From positions 186,001-250,000 of the forward strand of contig OZ006972.1 in the NCBI GenBank assembly GCA_963931255.1: a stretch of 64,000 bases of DNA, in the 5' to 3' direction. The stretch is from CALUVN01 sp944323595. Lineage in GTDB: Bacteria > Cyanobacteriota > Vampirovibrionia > Gastranaerophilales > Gastranaerophilaceae. The translations under genes were made by a program, and so were the position numbers. Shown piece by piece: positions 17,484-26,964 of this stretch. How positions within the stretch are numbered: the stretch's first letter is position 1; each line of letters begins with the position of its first letter. The notes below the pieces were generated by a model that saw only the letters and a list, made by a program, of their open reading frames with translations, made no database searches and was not told where the DNA came from.

Positions 17484-19004
17484 TTATTTAGCTATTTCCG
17501 TTGTTCTGAATTCACGTACAACAGTTACTCTTATTTGACCAGGGTAATCAAGTTCATCCTCAATTCTCTTGGCAACATCTCTGGCAAGTTTTTGAGAAGC
17601 CAGATCATCAAACATTTCAGATTCAACAATAATTCGAACCTCTCTGCCTGCCTGAACAGCAAATGATTGTTTTATACCATCATAACTGTTTACGATTTCT
17701 TCAATTTTTTCAAGACGTTTGATATAAATTTCCAACGTATCGCGTCTTGCTCCGGGTCTGCCTGCAGAAATTGCATCCGCAACTTTTACAAGAACGGCTT
17801 CTATTGTATTAGCAACAACATCATCATGGTGAGCTTCTATTGCGTGGATAACATCAGGTCTTTCACCGTATCTTGCAGCGAGGTCAACGCCTAGTTGAAT
17901 ATGTGTACCTTCCTGTGTTTGGTCAACTGCCTTACCAATATCATGCAAAAGCCCTGCACGTTTTGCTACGGCTACATTTGCGCCGAGTTCGGCAGCAAGC
18001 ATTCCTGCAATATGACCGACCTCAAGCGAGTGTTTCAGAACGTTTTGACCGTAGCTTGTTCTATAGTATAAGCGACCGAGTGTTTTTATGAGTTCTTTAT
18101 TCAAGCCCATAACACCCATATCAAGAGCTGCGCTTTCACCCTCATCCCAGATTTTCTTTTCAATTTCTTCACGGGCCTTTTCAACCATTTCCTCAATGCG
18201 GACAGGGTGAATACGACCGTCAACAATAAGTTTTTCAAGTGCGAGTTTAGCAATTTCGCGGCGGACAGGATCAAAGCTTGATAATACAACGGCTTCAGGA
18301 GTATCATCAATAATCAAGTCAACACCGGTCAATGTTTCAAGTGCTCTGATATTACGTCCCTCACGACCTATTATACGACCTTTCATCTCATCATTCGGCA
18401 AAGCTACAACAGAAACTGTAGTTTCTACAACCTGTTCTATCATACATCTTTGCATTGTTGTTGAGAGAATTTCTTTTGCTTTTTCAAGTGAAACTTCTTT
18501 TATCTTTGCTTCATTTTCTCTGATTAGAGTAAGTTGTTCCTGAGCCAAATCATGTTTCAATTGTTCAAGAAGCATATTTTTTGCATCTTCGGCAGACATA
18601 CCTGCAATGCGTTCCAGTTCAACTGTTTGTTTTTGAACAATTTCAGCGAGGTAATCTTCTTTTTCAAGAAGTTCATCCAGTTTTCTTTCTACCTGAAGAT
18701 TTTTGTCGGTATATTCCTGAATTTTATCTTCAAGCATATCCTCGCGCTTCATAAGTTTTTGTTCCTGACGGGCAAGCTCCTGTCTTCTTTCTCTTTCTTC
18801 TTCGTTTAATTTTTCTCTGTCATCTTTTAGCTCTTCTATGGCTTTGATTTTAGCTTCTTTTAAAAGAATTTTTTCTTTTTCTTCAAGAGCCAATCTCTCT
18901 TTTTCGGTACTTTGCAATACGGCTTTATATTTTGTGCGCTGAATTGCAAGCACAGCGATTAATGCTATTACTGCAATAATCGCAATAATTGTTAAAAAGT
19001 CCAT
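17484..19004 (-). CDS. rny: Ribonuclease Y
   Basis: 506 residues, standard length. Membrane-anchored endoribonuclease that initiates mRNA decay. N-terminal transmembrane helix (LTIIAIIAVIALIAVLAIQ), a long Glu/Lys-rich coiled coil to about residue 190, a KH RNA-binding domain GRIIGREGRNIRALETLTGV near 212-232, and an HD domain with HSLEVGHIAGMLAAELG and AGLLHDIGKAVDQ. First gene of the rny-ymdB-PHP-pilin-like-LOG group. Confidence 0.98.
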   Translation of the reverse strand: MDFLTIIAIIAVIALIAVLAIQRTKYKAVLQSTEKERLALEEKEKILLKEAKIKAIEELKDDREKLNEEERERRQELARQEQKLMKREDMLEDKIQEYTDKNLQVERKLDELLEKEDYLAEIVQKQTVELERIAGMSAEDAKNMLLEQLKHDLAQEQLTLIRENEAKIKEVSLEKAKEILSTTMQRCMIEQVVETTVSVVALPNDEMKGRIIGREGRNIRALETLTGVDLIIDDTPEAVVLSSFDPVRREIAKLALEKLIVDGRIHPVRIEEMVEKAREEIEKKIWDEGESAALDMGVMGLNKELIKTLGRLYYRTSYGQNVLKHSLEVGHIAGMLAAELGANVAVAKRAGLLHDIGKAVDQTQEGTHIQLGVDLAARYGERPDVIHAIEAHHDDVVANTIEAVLVKVADAISAGRPGARRDTLEIYIKRLEKIEEIVNSYDGIKQSFAVQAGREVRIIVESEMFDDLASQKLARDVAKRIEDELDYPGQIRVTVVREFRTTEIAK

Positions 19005-19208
19005 AAAGTTTTTTTACCTTATCCTTTTCTATTTTTTAAAATAATACACGCAATGCCCGATACATTTAGCCTATCGAGCGTCTTTTTATTTGGTTATTTA
19101 AAAGAATTTCATTGCATATATATCCAAAAAATATTGTCTACTACATCTGTCAATATCTTAACATGGTTATTTAAATTTGTATAGTAAAATTTTATATTTT
19201 GATACAGA

Positions 19209-20276
19209 TTATTTATTTTTTTGCCAGACAGTAAAAATTTCCATCTTACCCATAGCACAATTTATCATTTTTTTATGGACAGGAGAAAAACGATGTTCGC
19301 GGGTCAAAGCCTTATAAACAGGAGGCTGTTTATAAATAGTTGCAAAGTAAGACGGAACAAAAAGAGTTTCTGCATCGGTAAGACATTCATCTGAGATAAA
19401 AACGTGATCTTTTTCGTTGTCGCCAAGAATAAAAAGCCCGCCCGGCAATAGTTTATCGTAAACTTTGTCTACAATTTTATCAATAATTTCCTGCTTATTA
19501 ATATCTGTTCTTATATCAGGTTGAAATTCATTTAATGCAAGGTTGTGAGTCGGGATATAAAACGCGTTTCTAAAAAGAATTGCTCCGGCTTTTTTATCAG
19601 GGAAAAGTTTGTCTATATCATTGATATCGCCAACGTTAAATTGAAAATTATCTTTATATTTATCTCTGATTTTGAAATGCTTTATTTTAAATTCATCCTC
19701 ATACATCTGAGAAATAAATTTCAGAAAATTTTCATCATTAATAGGATAATCAGGTTTGCCGGTCTCTTCCATAATTTCATTAAAAGCGTTCACAAGTTCT
19801 TTATACTTTTTATCATGCAAAACAAACGGACTTATCAAATAGCCATCGCTGCTGGGGCCGTTATAAACAGTGTAAACACCTTTATTTGCTATATCAATTA
19901 TATTTTTTGATTTATCAAAGCAATATATCTTGTACTTCCCTTTGTTTTTATTATTTAAAATGGCGTGAAGCGATATTGCTTCTTCTCCGTTTGAACATGC
20001 AAAATCCAGAATATCAGTTCCTTTAGGAAATTTTTTTCTAAGAATTGATGCAGCCTTATCCAGAGTTTCAACATCACGGAAGAACGAGGTATCACAAAAA
20101 TTATTCTCTCCCTCTCTGTACTTTAAACTTCCAAAAGAGGGCAAAAATGCTGCCTTATAATTTTCTGATGAAAGCTTTGCACAGTTAAAGCATTCCGATT
20201 TGTGCGGCTCATTTTTTTGCATATATTTTGAAACGCTAACGGGTTTATAATAATTTGTTACAGGTGAAATGTTCAT
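19209..20276 (-). CDS. CheR-like SAM-dependent methyltransferase (copy 1)
   Basis: 355 residues. Starts MNISPVTNYYKP and carries PSFGSLKYREG near residue 48, then a methyltransferase fold like CheR: FFRDVETLDKAA, SAM loop DFACSNGEEAISLHAIL, acidic IYCFDKSKNIIDIAN, LFRNAFYIPT and LLPGGLFILGDNE. Those correspond to CheR's FFRd, ACStGEEpYS, CRNvLiYF and PGGylflGhsE. The N-terminal CheR helix bundle is replaced by a Lys/Ser stretch. It follows its paralogue (20279) by two bases. No chemoreceptor or CheB is in the window, so receptor methylation is unlikely; target unknown. Confidence 0.8.
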   Translation of the reverse strand: MNISPVTNYYKPVSVSKYMQKNEPHKSECFNCAKLSSENYKAAFLPSFGSLKYREGENNFCDTSFFRDVETLDKAASILRKKFPKGTDILDFACSNGEEAISLHAILNNKNKGKYKIYCFDKSKNIIDIANKGVYTVYNGPSSDGYLISPFVLHDKKYKELVNAFNEIMEETGKPDYPINDENFLKFISQMYEDEFKIKHFKIRDKYKDNFQFNVGDINDIDKLFPDKKAGAILFRNAFYIPTHNLALNEFQPDIRTDINKQEIIDKIVDKVYDKLLPGGLFILGDNEKDHVFISDECLTDAETLFVPSYFATIYKQPPVYKALTREHRFSPVHKKMINCAMGKMEIFTVWQKNK

Positions 20277-20278
20277 AG

Positions 20279-21358
20279 TTAATTTACTTTCTTCCAGATT
20301 GTAGGGACATCAAATGTATAATTGTTCCATCTTGTTGCGGTATAAAAAACAGGGCAAAATCTGTTGTCTTTTCTTAATGCCTGATGAAGAGGGGATTTTT
20401 TATAAATTTCGACTTCCGGATCAGCCATATTGTAATCTATGTCATAATTAAACATTGGCACCTTATCGATTATTGCTCTGTTATTCTTCGGGGTATATTT
20501 ATCTGCAAGATAAACGTGTTCTGCAGGAACTTCTCCAACAATAAAAAATCCCCCGACCGGTAAACGATCATAAACCTTATCAACAATTGAATTTAAGCAT
20601 TCGGCCTTGTTGACATAAATATTATGTCCGTTTTCAGGCTCATGAATTCCGATAGAAAGGTGATTACCTGTCAGCATATAAAAAACATTTCTGAAAAATA
20701 TTGCGCCAACCTCTTCTTCAGGTAAAAAGCTGTCAATATCCCTGATATCCAATTTCTTAAAATCAATATTTTTTCTATGTTCGTTTTTCATTCTGTAATA
20801 AACCATCTCCGGTTCATTAATAAACATTAGATTAGGCGCATTTAGCTGAAAATCAGGTTCTGAAGTCTTTTCCATCACATTATTAAAAAGAGATTTTAAC
20901 TTTCTCAGTGTAGAATCTTCTGTTTTATCAATCAAAAAAGCATCGCCATAATCTTCTATAACCGAATAAATATTTTTATTGGCAATCTCCAGAGCATCAT
21001 CACTTTTGTCAAAACCGATAAGTTTATATTTTTCTGCATCAGGGAGTAAAGAATACAAAGAAATTAAATCTTCTCCTGTAGAACACGCACCAACCAGAAC
21101 CGTTGTCCCGTGCGGGAAATTCTTCTTTAAAAATCCGGCAGATGCAATCAATGTCGGAAAATCCCTGTAAAAACCGCTGTGCAGGGGATTACCTGTTTTA
21201 TTATCAAATCTTGCAAGAGATGAAAAAGACGGACAAAACTTTGCCCGAACAGCATCCGCAGAAACAGAAGCATAAGATACCGCTGATGTATTATTTTTGT
21301 GCTTTTCAATCTTTTGCGGGGTATACAAATTTGAACTCATTACCGGTAAAATTTTCAT
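20279..21358 (-). CDS. CheR-like SAM-dependent methyltransferase (copy 2)
   Basis: 359 residues, a tandem paralogue of the gene at 19209: same order of an MKILPVMSSN start, CPSFSSLARFDN near residue 44, FYRDFPTLIASA, SAM loop VGACSTGEDLISLYSLL (closer to the CheR consensus), IGFDKSDDALEIANK, IFFRNVFYMLTG and LPVGGFFIVGEVP. The two diverge most in the middle insert and C-terminus, so the duplication is old. Transcribed together on the minus strand, away from pepA. Function unknown beyond probable SAM-dependent methyl transfer. Confidence 0.8.
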   Translation of the reverse strand: MKILPVMSSNLYTPQKIEKHKNNTSAVSYASVSADAVRAKFCPSFSSLARFDNKTGNPLHSGFYRDFPTLIASAGFLKKNFPHGTTVLVGACSTGEDLISLYSLLPDAEKYKLIGFDKSDDALEIANKNIYSVIEDYGDAFLIDKTEDSTLRKLKSLFNNVMEKTSEPDFQLNAPNLMFINEPEMVYYRMKNEHRKNIDFKKLDIRDIDSFLPEEEVGAIFFRNVFYMLTGNHLSIGIHEPENGHNIYVNKAECLNSIVDKVYDRLPVGGFFIVGEVPAEHVYLADKYTPKNNRAIIDKVPMFNYDIDYNMADPEVEIYKKSPLHQALRKDNRFCPVFYTATRWNNYTFDVPTIWKKVN

Positions 21359-21405
21359 ATCAATATAAACCCGCTAAAAATATTTTTTGCTACCCGTCAA
21401 AACAA

Positions 21406-21433
21406 TTTACACAATATATAAATGTGCTATAAT
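21406..21433 (+). promoter_or_regulatory. Promoter of pepA
   Basis: -35 TTTACA (21406-21411), 16-base spacer, perfect -10 TATAAT (21428-21433). An in-frame ATG at 21422 lies before the -10, so it cannot be the translation start. Confidence 0.65.
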
Positions 21434-21457
21434 AAACTTGAAAAAGGAGAGCATTAT

Positions 21458-22858
21458 ATGGAAATTAAAATTGTATCAGATGTTCGCAACACAGAATGTG
21501 ATGTAATCGTTGCAGGTCTGTATGAAGGCGAACAAACAGCACATGAAATTGCAAATACTTATGCAATAGAAAAAGACGGATTTAAAGGTAAATTCGGTCA
21601 AACATACCTGCTCCAGACATACGGCGCAATACCTGCCGCTAAAATTTTGGTGATAGGTTTGGGTAAACGTGATGAATTCAATGAAAATAAAATGAGAGAA
21701 ATTTCTGCAAAAACCGTAAAAAAATGCCAGCAAATCAAAGCAAAAACTTTAGCTTATGACTTTGAAACTTCATTTGACTACGGCTGGTCAGCAACTATCG
21801 GGGCAATGATTGGCAACTATGCTTTTGACAAATACAAATCTGAAAAAGCTGACAGAGTAGACAAAATTATTATGTCAAATGTATCAGAAGACAGCATAAA
21901 ATCAGGTAAGGCATTTGGCGATGCAATGACGTTTGCAAGAGATTTAGCAAATGAACCGGCAGAATTTGCAACCCCAGAAAAACTTGCAGAATATGCAAAA
22001 AGTTTTGACGGAATTGAAACTGAAGTTTCTGATTATGAAAAAATTAAAAATATGGGAATGGGCGCATTTTTAGCTGTTGCACAGGGCAGCCCGAAACCTC
22101 CTAAGTTTATCCACATGAAACATTACTGCGAAAATCCTAAAAAGAAAATCGCAATTATCGGTAAAGGTATTTGTTTTGACAGCGGCGGACTTGATATTAA
22201 ACCGCCATCATCTATGCTTACAATGAAAGATGACATGTCCGGTGCAGCATGTGTACTTGCAGTAATGAGAGCATTGAAAGAATTCAACCCGCAGGTAGAA
22301 GTTCACGGTATCATTGCGGCCTGCGAAAACATGCCAAGCGGCACCTCATATAAACCGGGGGATATCCTGACCGCTAAAAACGGTAAAACTATTGAAGTAG
22401 ATAACACCGATGCAGAAGGAAGATTAACTCTTGCAGACGCATTGTGTTTTGCCTCAGAACTCGGCGTTGATGAAGTCATTGATATCGCAACATTAACAGG
22501 CGCCTGCATGGTTGCACTCGGAACAGTTGCAGCCGGCATTATGGGTAACGACGACGATATGATTGCAAGACTCATTGAAACCGGTGACAAAAACGGTGAA
22601 ACAATGTGGAAACTTCCAATGTTCCCTGAATACAAAGACAGCCTTAAAAGCGACATTGCCGATATGAAAAATACTGGTTCCAGAAACGGCGGTGCTTCTA
22701 TTGCAGGTGTATTCTTAAAAGAATTCGTAAAAGATGTTAAATGGGCTCACATTGATATTGCCGGGGTTGCATATCTTGATAAACCACAAAAAGAACTAAT
22801 AAAAGGTGCAACCGGCGCAGGTGTAAGAACATTGTTGAATTACATCCTGCAAGCTTAA
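21458..22858 (+). CDS. pepA: Leucyl aminopeptidase (M17 family)
   Basis: 466 residues from ATG 21458, which has AAAGGAG eight bases upstream. Cytosolic hexameric two-metal peptidase that removes N-terminal residues. Catalytic domain: GKGICFDSGGLDIKPPSSM with the metal lysine and aspartate, TMKDDMSGAACV, and the family signature NTDAEGRLTLADAL; the bicarbonate-site arginine lies in EGR. N-terminal macro-like domain present. Own promoter and terminator, single-gene unit. Confidence 0.97.
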   Translation: MEIKIVSDVRNTECDVIVAGLYEGEQTAHEIANTYAIEKDGFKGKFGQTYLLQTYGAIPAAKILVIGLGKRDEFNENKMREISAKTVKKCQQIKAKTLAYDFETSFDYGWSATIGAMIGNYAFDKYKSEKADRVDKIIMSNVSEDSIKSGKAFGDAMTFARDLANEPAEFATPEKLAEYAKSFDGIETEVSDYEKIKNMGMGAFLAVAQGSPKPPKFIHMKHYCENPKKKIAIIGKGICFDSGGLDIKPPSSMLTMKDDMSGAACVLAVMRALKEFNPQVEVHGIIAACENMPSGTSYKPGDILTAKNGKTIEVDNTDAEGRLTLADALCFASELGVDEVIDIATLTGACMVALGTVAAGIMGNDDDMIARLIETGDKNGETMWKLPMFPEYKDSLKSDIADMKNTGSRNGGASIAGVFLKEFVKDVKWAHIDIAGVAYLDKPQKELIKGATGAGVRTLLNYILQA

Positions 22859-22895
22859 TTCAAAAGAGCATTTGCGGAATACTACATAAATCTAA

Positions 22896-22925
22896 AAAAA
22901 GACCCGAAAAATTTCGGGTCTTTTT
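22896..22925. terminator. Bidirectional intrinsic terminator
   Basis: Stem AAAGACCCGAAA / TTTCGGGTCTTTTT with a two-base loop, between convergent pepA and the gene at 22948. A-run and T-run on opposite sides. Confidence 0.85.
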
Positions 22926-22947
22926 ACTGTATATCTTGTATTTTTAA

Positions 22948-23544
22948 CTACGCATTCAAATCAGCTTCGCGAGCTTTTTTGCCGTTGATAAGTTTATCAG
23001 CAATCAAACCTGCAGCAGTCAATACAACAAGCGGTGCTGCAATAACTGCAATTTTACCGGTAGCTTTGCCGGCTTTTTTCATATCAATCTTGCTGAAAGC
23101 TTCTCCGATTGAATTAAAGAAAGCTTTAATTTTGTTTGGTTTTTTAGCTGTTTCTGCAGCGGCATCTGCAACTGCTTCAGCTGCTTCTGCTGCCGGTTTT
23201 GCTGCAGCATCAATAGCTTCATCAACTGCGGCTGTTGCGGCTTCTGCGGTTTCTTCTGCTACTTTTGGAGCTTTTTTGAATAAATTAGGAACCGTTTTTG
23301 TAAAGAAGTTTGGAACTGTTTCTGTAAAGAAACCAACTACTGCGTTTTTAGCAATATTAAAATTTTCTTTGGTAAATACTTTACCGAGAGCTTCTTTGTT
23401 TTCATAAGCTGCAAGACCTGCGGCAGCAGCAATACCAACACCTAAACCGACTTTAGCAAAAGTATTGGTTTTGTTGTACTCATTGCCTTGTTTTGTGTAA
23501 GCTGTTTTACCTGTGAATGCAGGGGCTGTTACGTTCATTTGCAT
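22948..23544 (-). CDS. Ala-rich protein with two hydrophobic segments, unknown function
   Basis: 198 residues. MQMNVTAPAFTGKTAY start, a Gly/Ala helix VGLGVGIAAAAGLAAY (about 33-48), an internal repeat FFTETVPNFFTKTVPNLFKK, an Ala/Glu-rich linker (residues about 95-135, many AAEA and ADAA steps), and a C-terminal hydrophobic helix IAVIAAPLVVLTAAGLIADK. No signal peptidase site. The PAFTG start motif is like the PSFGS of the CheR-like proteins. Composition suggests a membrane-linked or coiled structural protein, possibly phase-variable in linker length; no family recognised. Start ATG 23544 with AAAGGTG upstream; 23538 is also possible. Confidence 0.7.
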   Translation of the reverse strand: MQMNVTAPAFTGKTAYTKQGNEYNKTNTFAKVGLGVGIAAAAGLAAYENKEALGKVFTKENFNIAKNAVVGFFTETVPNFFTKTVPNLFKKAPKVAEETAEAATAAVDEAIDAAAKPAAEAAEAVADAAAETAKKPNKIKAFFNSIGEAFSKIDMKKAGKATGKIAVIAAPLVVLTAAGLIADKLINGKKAREADLNA

Positions 23545-23643
23545 AATTTATTACACCTTTCTACTTCAATATATTGTTTTGTATTACCATTAAAATACGA
23601 AAATAATTTTTTTTGCTATATTAATATAGGTTTGTTACATATA

Positions 23644-24714
23644 TTAACAATTAATTATTTCATCTGCATCCGCCAAAAACTCTATTAGTGATTGAATCTT
23701 AGGAACAGATTTTTTCCCGATTGCACCTTGAATAAGCCCGAGAACACATGCAGGACAGGTTGTCAGGATGATATCGGCACCTGTTGCGATTGCGTTATCA
23801 ATTTTTCGTGAGGAAATCTCACGGGAAATTTTAGGATTTTTCAAGGCAAATTCCCCTGCAAATCCACAGCACTCATCATAATCTTTCATTTGTACGTATT
23901 CCACATTTTCACATTTTTCCAGAAGAACTTTTACAAAATCATCATTTTGTAAATGGCATGGTTTGTGGAAAGTAACCCTGCGGAGTTTTTTGAATTTGAA
24001 TTTAATATTTTGTTTGGAAATAATTTCAAGGATATTTGAACATTGAATATTTTCGCCGTAATTATTAAGTGCATCCTGACAGCTTGCGCAATCGGCAACC
24101 AGATAATCAAAGTCAGTTTCTTTAATAAGGCGGAGATTTTTTTCTTTTACTTTTTCATACCGTTCAAGATTACCGCTTGACAAAAACGGAGTACCGCAGC
24201 AGTCAAACTTTTTTTCAACAATCTGAATACCGGTATTTTTCAAAATTTTTGCGACGGCTTTGTCCGCTGCAGGATTAATCTCATTTACGCAGCCTTTAAA
24301 ATACAGTAATTTTAAGACGGGATTTTGTGCGTTATATATTTTTCTTTTCCTGAATAACTTCAAAAATTTAAGAACATTACCAAAAACTAATTCAGACTCA
24401 AGAAAAAATATTAATCTGTCCCAGAAAGATTTTTTTGCACACTCATATTTCGCTGCCTCAAAAATTTTACAAACATCAATGTCACTCGGACAAAAACTTT
24501 TGCACTTTCCGCATTTAAGACACAAATCGAGATATTTTTCGATATTTTTATTTAACTTTAAATCACCTTTCAGGACGCCGTCAAGCATAACAAATTTACC
24601 GCGTGACACAGCGCAGTCGTTTCCCGTAACTTTATAGACCGGACAGACTGACTGGCACAATCCGCATTTAGAGCATTTGTTTATATCACCGGCAAAATCC
24701 TGTAGTTTTTTCAT
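23644..24714 (-). CDS. GlcF-like (Fe-S)-binding oxidoreductase subunit
   Basis: 356 residues. Two N-terminal 4Fe-4S clusters CSKCGLCQSVCP (near 14) and CLKCGKCKSFCP (near 70), then two CCG domains, DCCGTPFLSSG and ECCGFAGEFALK, the layout of the iron-sulfur subunit of glycolate oxidase and heterodisulfide reductase-like enzymes. Somewhat shorter than E. coli GlcF (about 407). No flavin subunit (GlcD/E) is next to it, so it may act with a distant partner; substrate is inference (2-hydroxyacid oxidation). Lone gene on the minus strand. Confidence 0.85.
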   Translation of the reverse strand: MKKLQDFAGDINKCSKCGLCQSVCPVYKVTGNDCAVSRGKFVMLDGVLKGDLKLNKNIEKYLDLCLKCGKCKSFCPSDIDVCKIFEAAKYECAKKSFWDRLIFFLESELVFGNVLKFLKLFRKRKIYNAQNPVLKLLYFKGCVNEINPAADKAVAKILKNTGIQIVEKKFDCCGTPFLSSGNLERYEKVKEKNLRLIKETDFDYLVADCASCQDALNNYGENIQCSNILEIISKQNIKFKFKKLRRVTFHKPCHLQNDDFVKVLLEKCENVEYVQMKDYDECCGFAGEFALKNPKISREISSRKIDNAIATGADIILTTCPACVLGLIQGAIGKKSVPKIQSLIEFLADADEIINC

Positions 24715-24773
24715 ACCAGAAATTTTAGCATGAAAGAAAAATATAATAAGCAGAGTTATTAAATATAAAACAC

Positions 24774-24850
24774 AAGAAGAAGAAAAATTATTTTCGGAAC
24801 TCTAGTCGGACTTCGTTCGCTCTATCGTCTCAAATAACATTTCTTCTTAT
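24774..24850. repeat. Long imperfect intergenic palindrome
   Basis: AAGAAGAAGAAAAATTATTTT (24774-24794) can pair with AAATAACATTTCTTCTTAT (24832-24850), with a structured centre that includes AGTCgGACT. It lies 5 bases past the ilvD stop and can act as its terminator on the minus strand. Core AAAAATTATTTT and GAACT are shared with 14442-14503. Confidence 0.45.
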
Positions 24851-24855
24851 CTTAC

Positions 24856-26505
24856 TTATACAATAGCCCCGTGTGAAGCGTCCTGAACATTTTTCGCATA
24901 TTTAGCGAGGTAACCTGATTTTACTTTAGGTTCAAAAGGTTTGAGAGATTTTCTGCGCTGCTCAATTTCTTCTTCAGACACAAGAAGTTCGATTTTTCGT
25001 GAATTAATGTCAATTTTAATTCTGTCACCATCCTGAATAAGAGCGATTACACCGCCGTTAGCAGCCTCCGGACATATATGCCCGACGCATATTCCGCGTG
25101 TTGCACCTGAAAATCTTCCGTCCGTAATAAGTGCACATTTTTTGCCAAGACCCTTACCGACAAGAAGTGATGTCGGTGCCAGCATCTCTCTCATGCCGGG
25201 GCCGCCTTTAGGTCCCTCGTAACGAATTACAATAACATCGCCGGCTTTAATTTCATCATTTTCCAGCGCAGACATTGCATCTTCTTCGCTGTCAAAAGTT
25301 CTGGCGCGTCCTTCAAACTCATAACATTCCGGAGCAACGCCGGAAGTTTTTATAACACAGCCGTCTTTTGCAAGGTTTCCGTACAAAACAGCAAGCCCTG
25401 CCTGTGTATAAGTTGCTCTGTCATACGGAGGGATAATTGATTCATCCGCCCATGCTGCATTTGCTATTGTTTTAACCGACAAACCTGAAACCGTTGCGGT
25501 ATCAAAAAGAAACTCTTTCAATGATTTTAACACTGCAGGAACACCGCCGGCATTATGAAAGTCAGTCATGGTAAGAGTTGATGACGGATTAATTTTTACA
25601 ATCTGATGAATTTTTCCGCTCAATTCTTCAAAATCATTAAGAGTAATATCAATTCCGCCGGCATTTGCAATCGCAAGAGTGTGCAGGAATGTATTTGTAG
25701 AACCGCCGAGCGCTAAATCTGCAACAATAGCATTTCTTAAGGATTCTCTTGTTATTATATCAGACGGTTTAATATCATTTTTAACAAGCTCAACCACCTG
25801 CATACCGCTTTCAAAAGCAATTCTGCGTTTTTGCGAAGAAACAGCAGAGGCAGAAGAACAGTAAGGAAGACTCATCCCCATAACTTCAGCAAGACATGCC
25901 ATTGTATTTGCAGTATACATTCCCTGACAGGCACCGGCGGACGGGCAGGAATTTTCTTCCAATGCAAGCAGGTGCTCTTCTGTAATTTCACCTTTTCTAA
26001 ATCTTCCGACAGCCTCAAATGAACCTGTCACCATAGTAAGCTTATTTTCACCTCTGCACATACCGTCGAGCATCGGTCCTGCTGTCACAATAATTGCCGG
26101 AATATTCAGTCTTAATGCACCAATCAGCATCCCCGGAGTAATCTTATCGCAATTTGAAAGCAACACAACACCATCAAGCTGATGCGCAGCTGCAACACTT
26201 TCCACACAATCAGCAATCAAATCCCGTGACGGAAGCGAGTATCTCATACCGCTGTGCCCCATTGCGATACCGTCACAAATTGCAGGGACTCCAAACACAA
26301 AAGCCTGACCGCCGGCACTATGGATACCTTTTTCTATCTGACGCTCCAAATCACGCATTCCGATATGCCCCGGAACCAGATCGGAAAATGCACTTGCAAT
26401 CCCTATAAACGGAGCATTCATGTTTTTTTTGCTTATGCCCGTAGCCATCAAAAGCCCGCGGTGCGGTGTTCTTGCTATCCCTTTTTTTATACTGTCGCTT
26501 CTCAT
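24856..26505 (-). CDS. ilvD: Dihydroxy-acid dehydratase
   Basis: 549 residues from ATG 26505. Fe-S enzyme of valine, leucine and isoleucine synthesis (dehydrates 2,3-dihydroxy acids). Motifs: SNCDKITPGM and CPSAGACQGMYTANTM with the cluster cysteines, LGGSTNTFLH, and KGGPGMREMLAPTSLL. Upstream codons starting at 26523 would overlap the XRE gene; the chosen start lies 7 bases after the XRE stop, making a two-gene unit. No other ilv gene is present here. Confidence 0.97.
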   Translation of the reverse strand: MRSDSIKKGIARTPHRGLLMATGISKKNMNAPFIGIASAFSDLVPGHIGMRDLERQIEKGIHSAGGQAFVFGVPAICDGIAMGHSGMRYSLPSRDLIADCVESVAAAHQLDGVVLLSNCDKITPGMLIGALRLNIPAIIVTAGPMLDGMCRGENKLTMVTGSFEAVGRFRKGEITEEHLLALEENSCPSAGACQGMYTANTMACLAEVMGMSLPYCSSASAVSSQKRRIAFESGMQVVELVKNDIKPSDIITRESLRNAIVADLALGGSTNTFLHTLAIANAGGIDITLNDFEELSGKIHQIVKINPSSTLTMTDFHNAGGVPAVLKSLKEFLFDTATVSGLSVKTIANAAWADESIIPPYDRATYTQAGLAVLYGNLAKDGCVIKTSGVAPECYEFEGRARTFDSEEDAMSALENDEIKAGDVIVIRYEGPKGGPGMREMLAPTSLLVGKGLGKKCALITDGRFSGATRGICVGHICPEAANGGVIALIQDGDRIKIDINSRKIELLVSEEEIEQRRKSLKPFEPKVKSGYLAKYAKNVQDASHGAIV

Positions 26506-26512
26506 AAAATAA

Positions 26513-26830
26513 TTATACATCAAATTGTTTTATTATTCTATACAAAAGCTGCTTTTTTTCGTAAGGTAAATTTTTGATAATATCAATAATTTCCAGTTCC
26601 AGTTCTGACGCTGATTTAAAATATTCAAAATTAAAAAATTCATCCGGAGTAATATTAAACTTTTCCATTATTTGCAAAACTGTAGCCATAGAAGGATAGC
26701 TTTTTCCATTTTCTATATTGCTCAAAGACGGAGGTTCTATGCCTATCTGTTCGCTGAATTTTTCTTGTGTAAGGTTATATTTTTTTCGCAATTCTTTAAT
26801 TTTTTCACCAATATAGTATTTTTTATCCAT
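26513..26830 (-). CDS. XRE-family helix-turn-helix regulator
   Basis: 105 residues from ATG 26830, which has AGGAG six bases upstream (the longer frame opens with TTG). HTH at residues 6-60: KIKELRKKYNLTQEKFSEQI, then IEPPSLSNIENGKSYPSM, then MEKFNITPDEFF; the rest is a short helical dimerisation-like tail. It is immediately upstream of ilvD on the same strand and divergent from the prepilin at 26965, with ATGTAWACAT-type palindromes in between that are plausible binding sites. Confidence 0.85.
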   Translation of the reverse strand: MDKKYYIGEKIKELRKKYNLTQEKFSEQIGIEPPSLSNIENGKSYPSMATVLQIMEKFNITPDEFFNFEYFKSASELELEIIDIIKNLPYEKKQLLYRIIKQFDV

Positions 26831-26881
26831 AGATGCTCCTGATTTCTTCAAGCATATATGGCATTTTGTAATATTAAAATT

Positions 26882-26949
26882 ATGTAAACATTAAATATTA
26901 TATTGATTTTTAATGTATACATGATATAATATAAAGTGTACTTTATATT
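26882..26949 (+). promoter_or_regulatory. Prepilin promoter with palindromic operator candidates
   Basis: -35 TTGATT (26903-26908), 16-base spacer, -10 TATAAT (26925-26930). The spacer contains the perfect palindrome ATGTATACAT (26913-26922), and the near-identical ATGTAAACAT lies 31 bases upstream (26882-26891). A further inverted repeat AATATAAAGT/ACTTTATATT with a two-base centre (26928-26949) overlaps the transcript start. Position between an XRE regulator and a pilin makes repression by the XRE protein plausible. Confidence 0.55.
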
Positions 26950-26964
26950 TGGAAGGTTATTATT

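Noticed and set aside
21422..21457. Upstream ATG extending pepA
   Set aside because: It lies before the -10 box; the ATG at 21458 has a good ribosome binding site.
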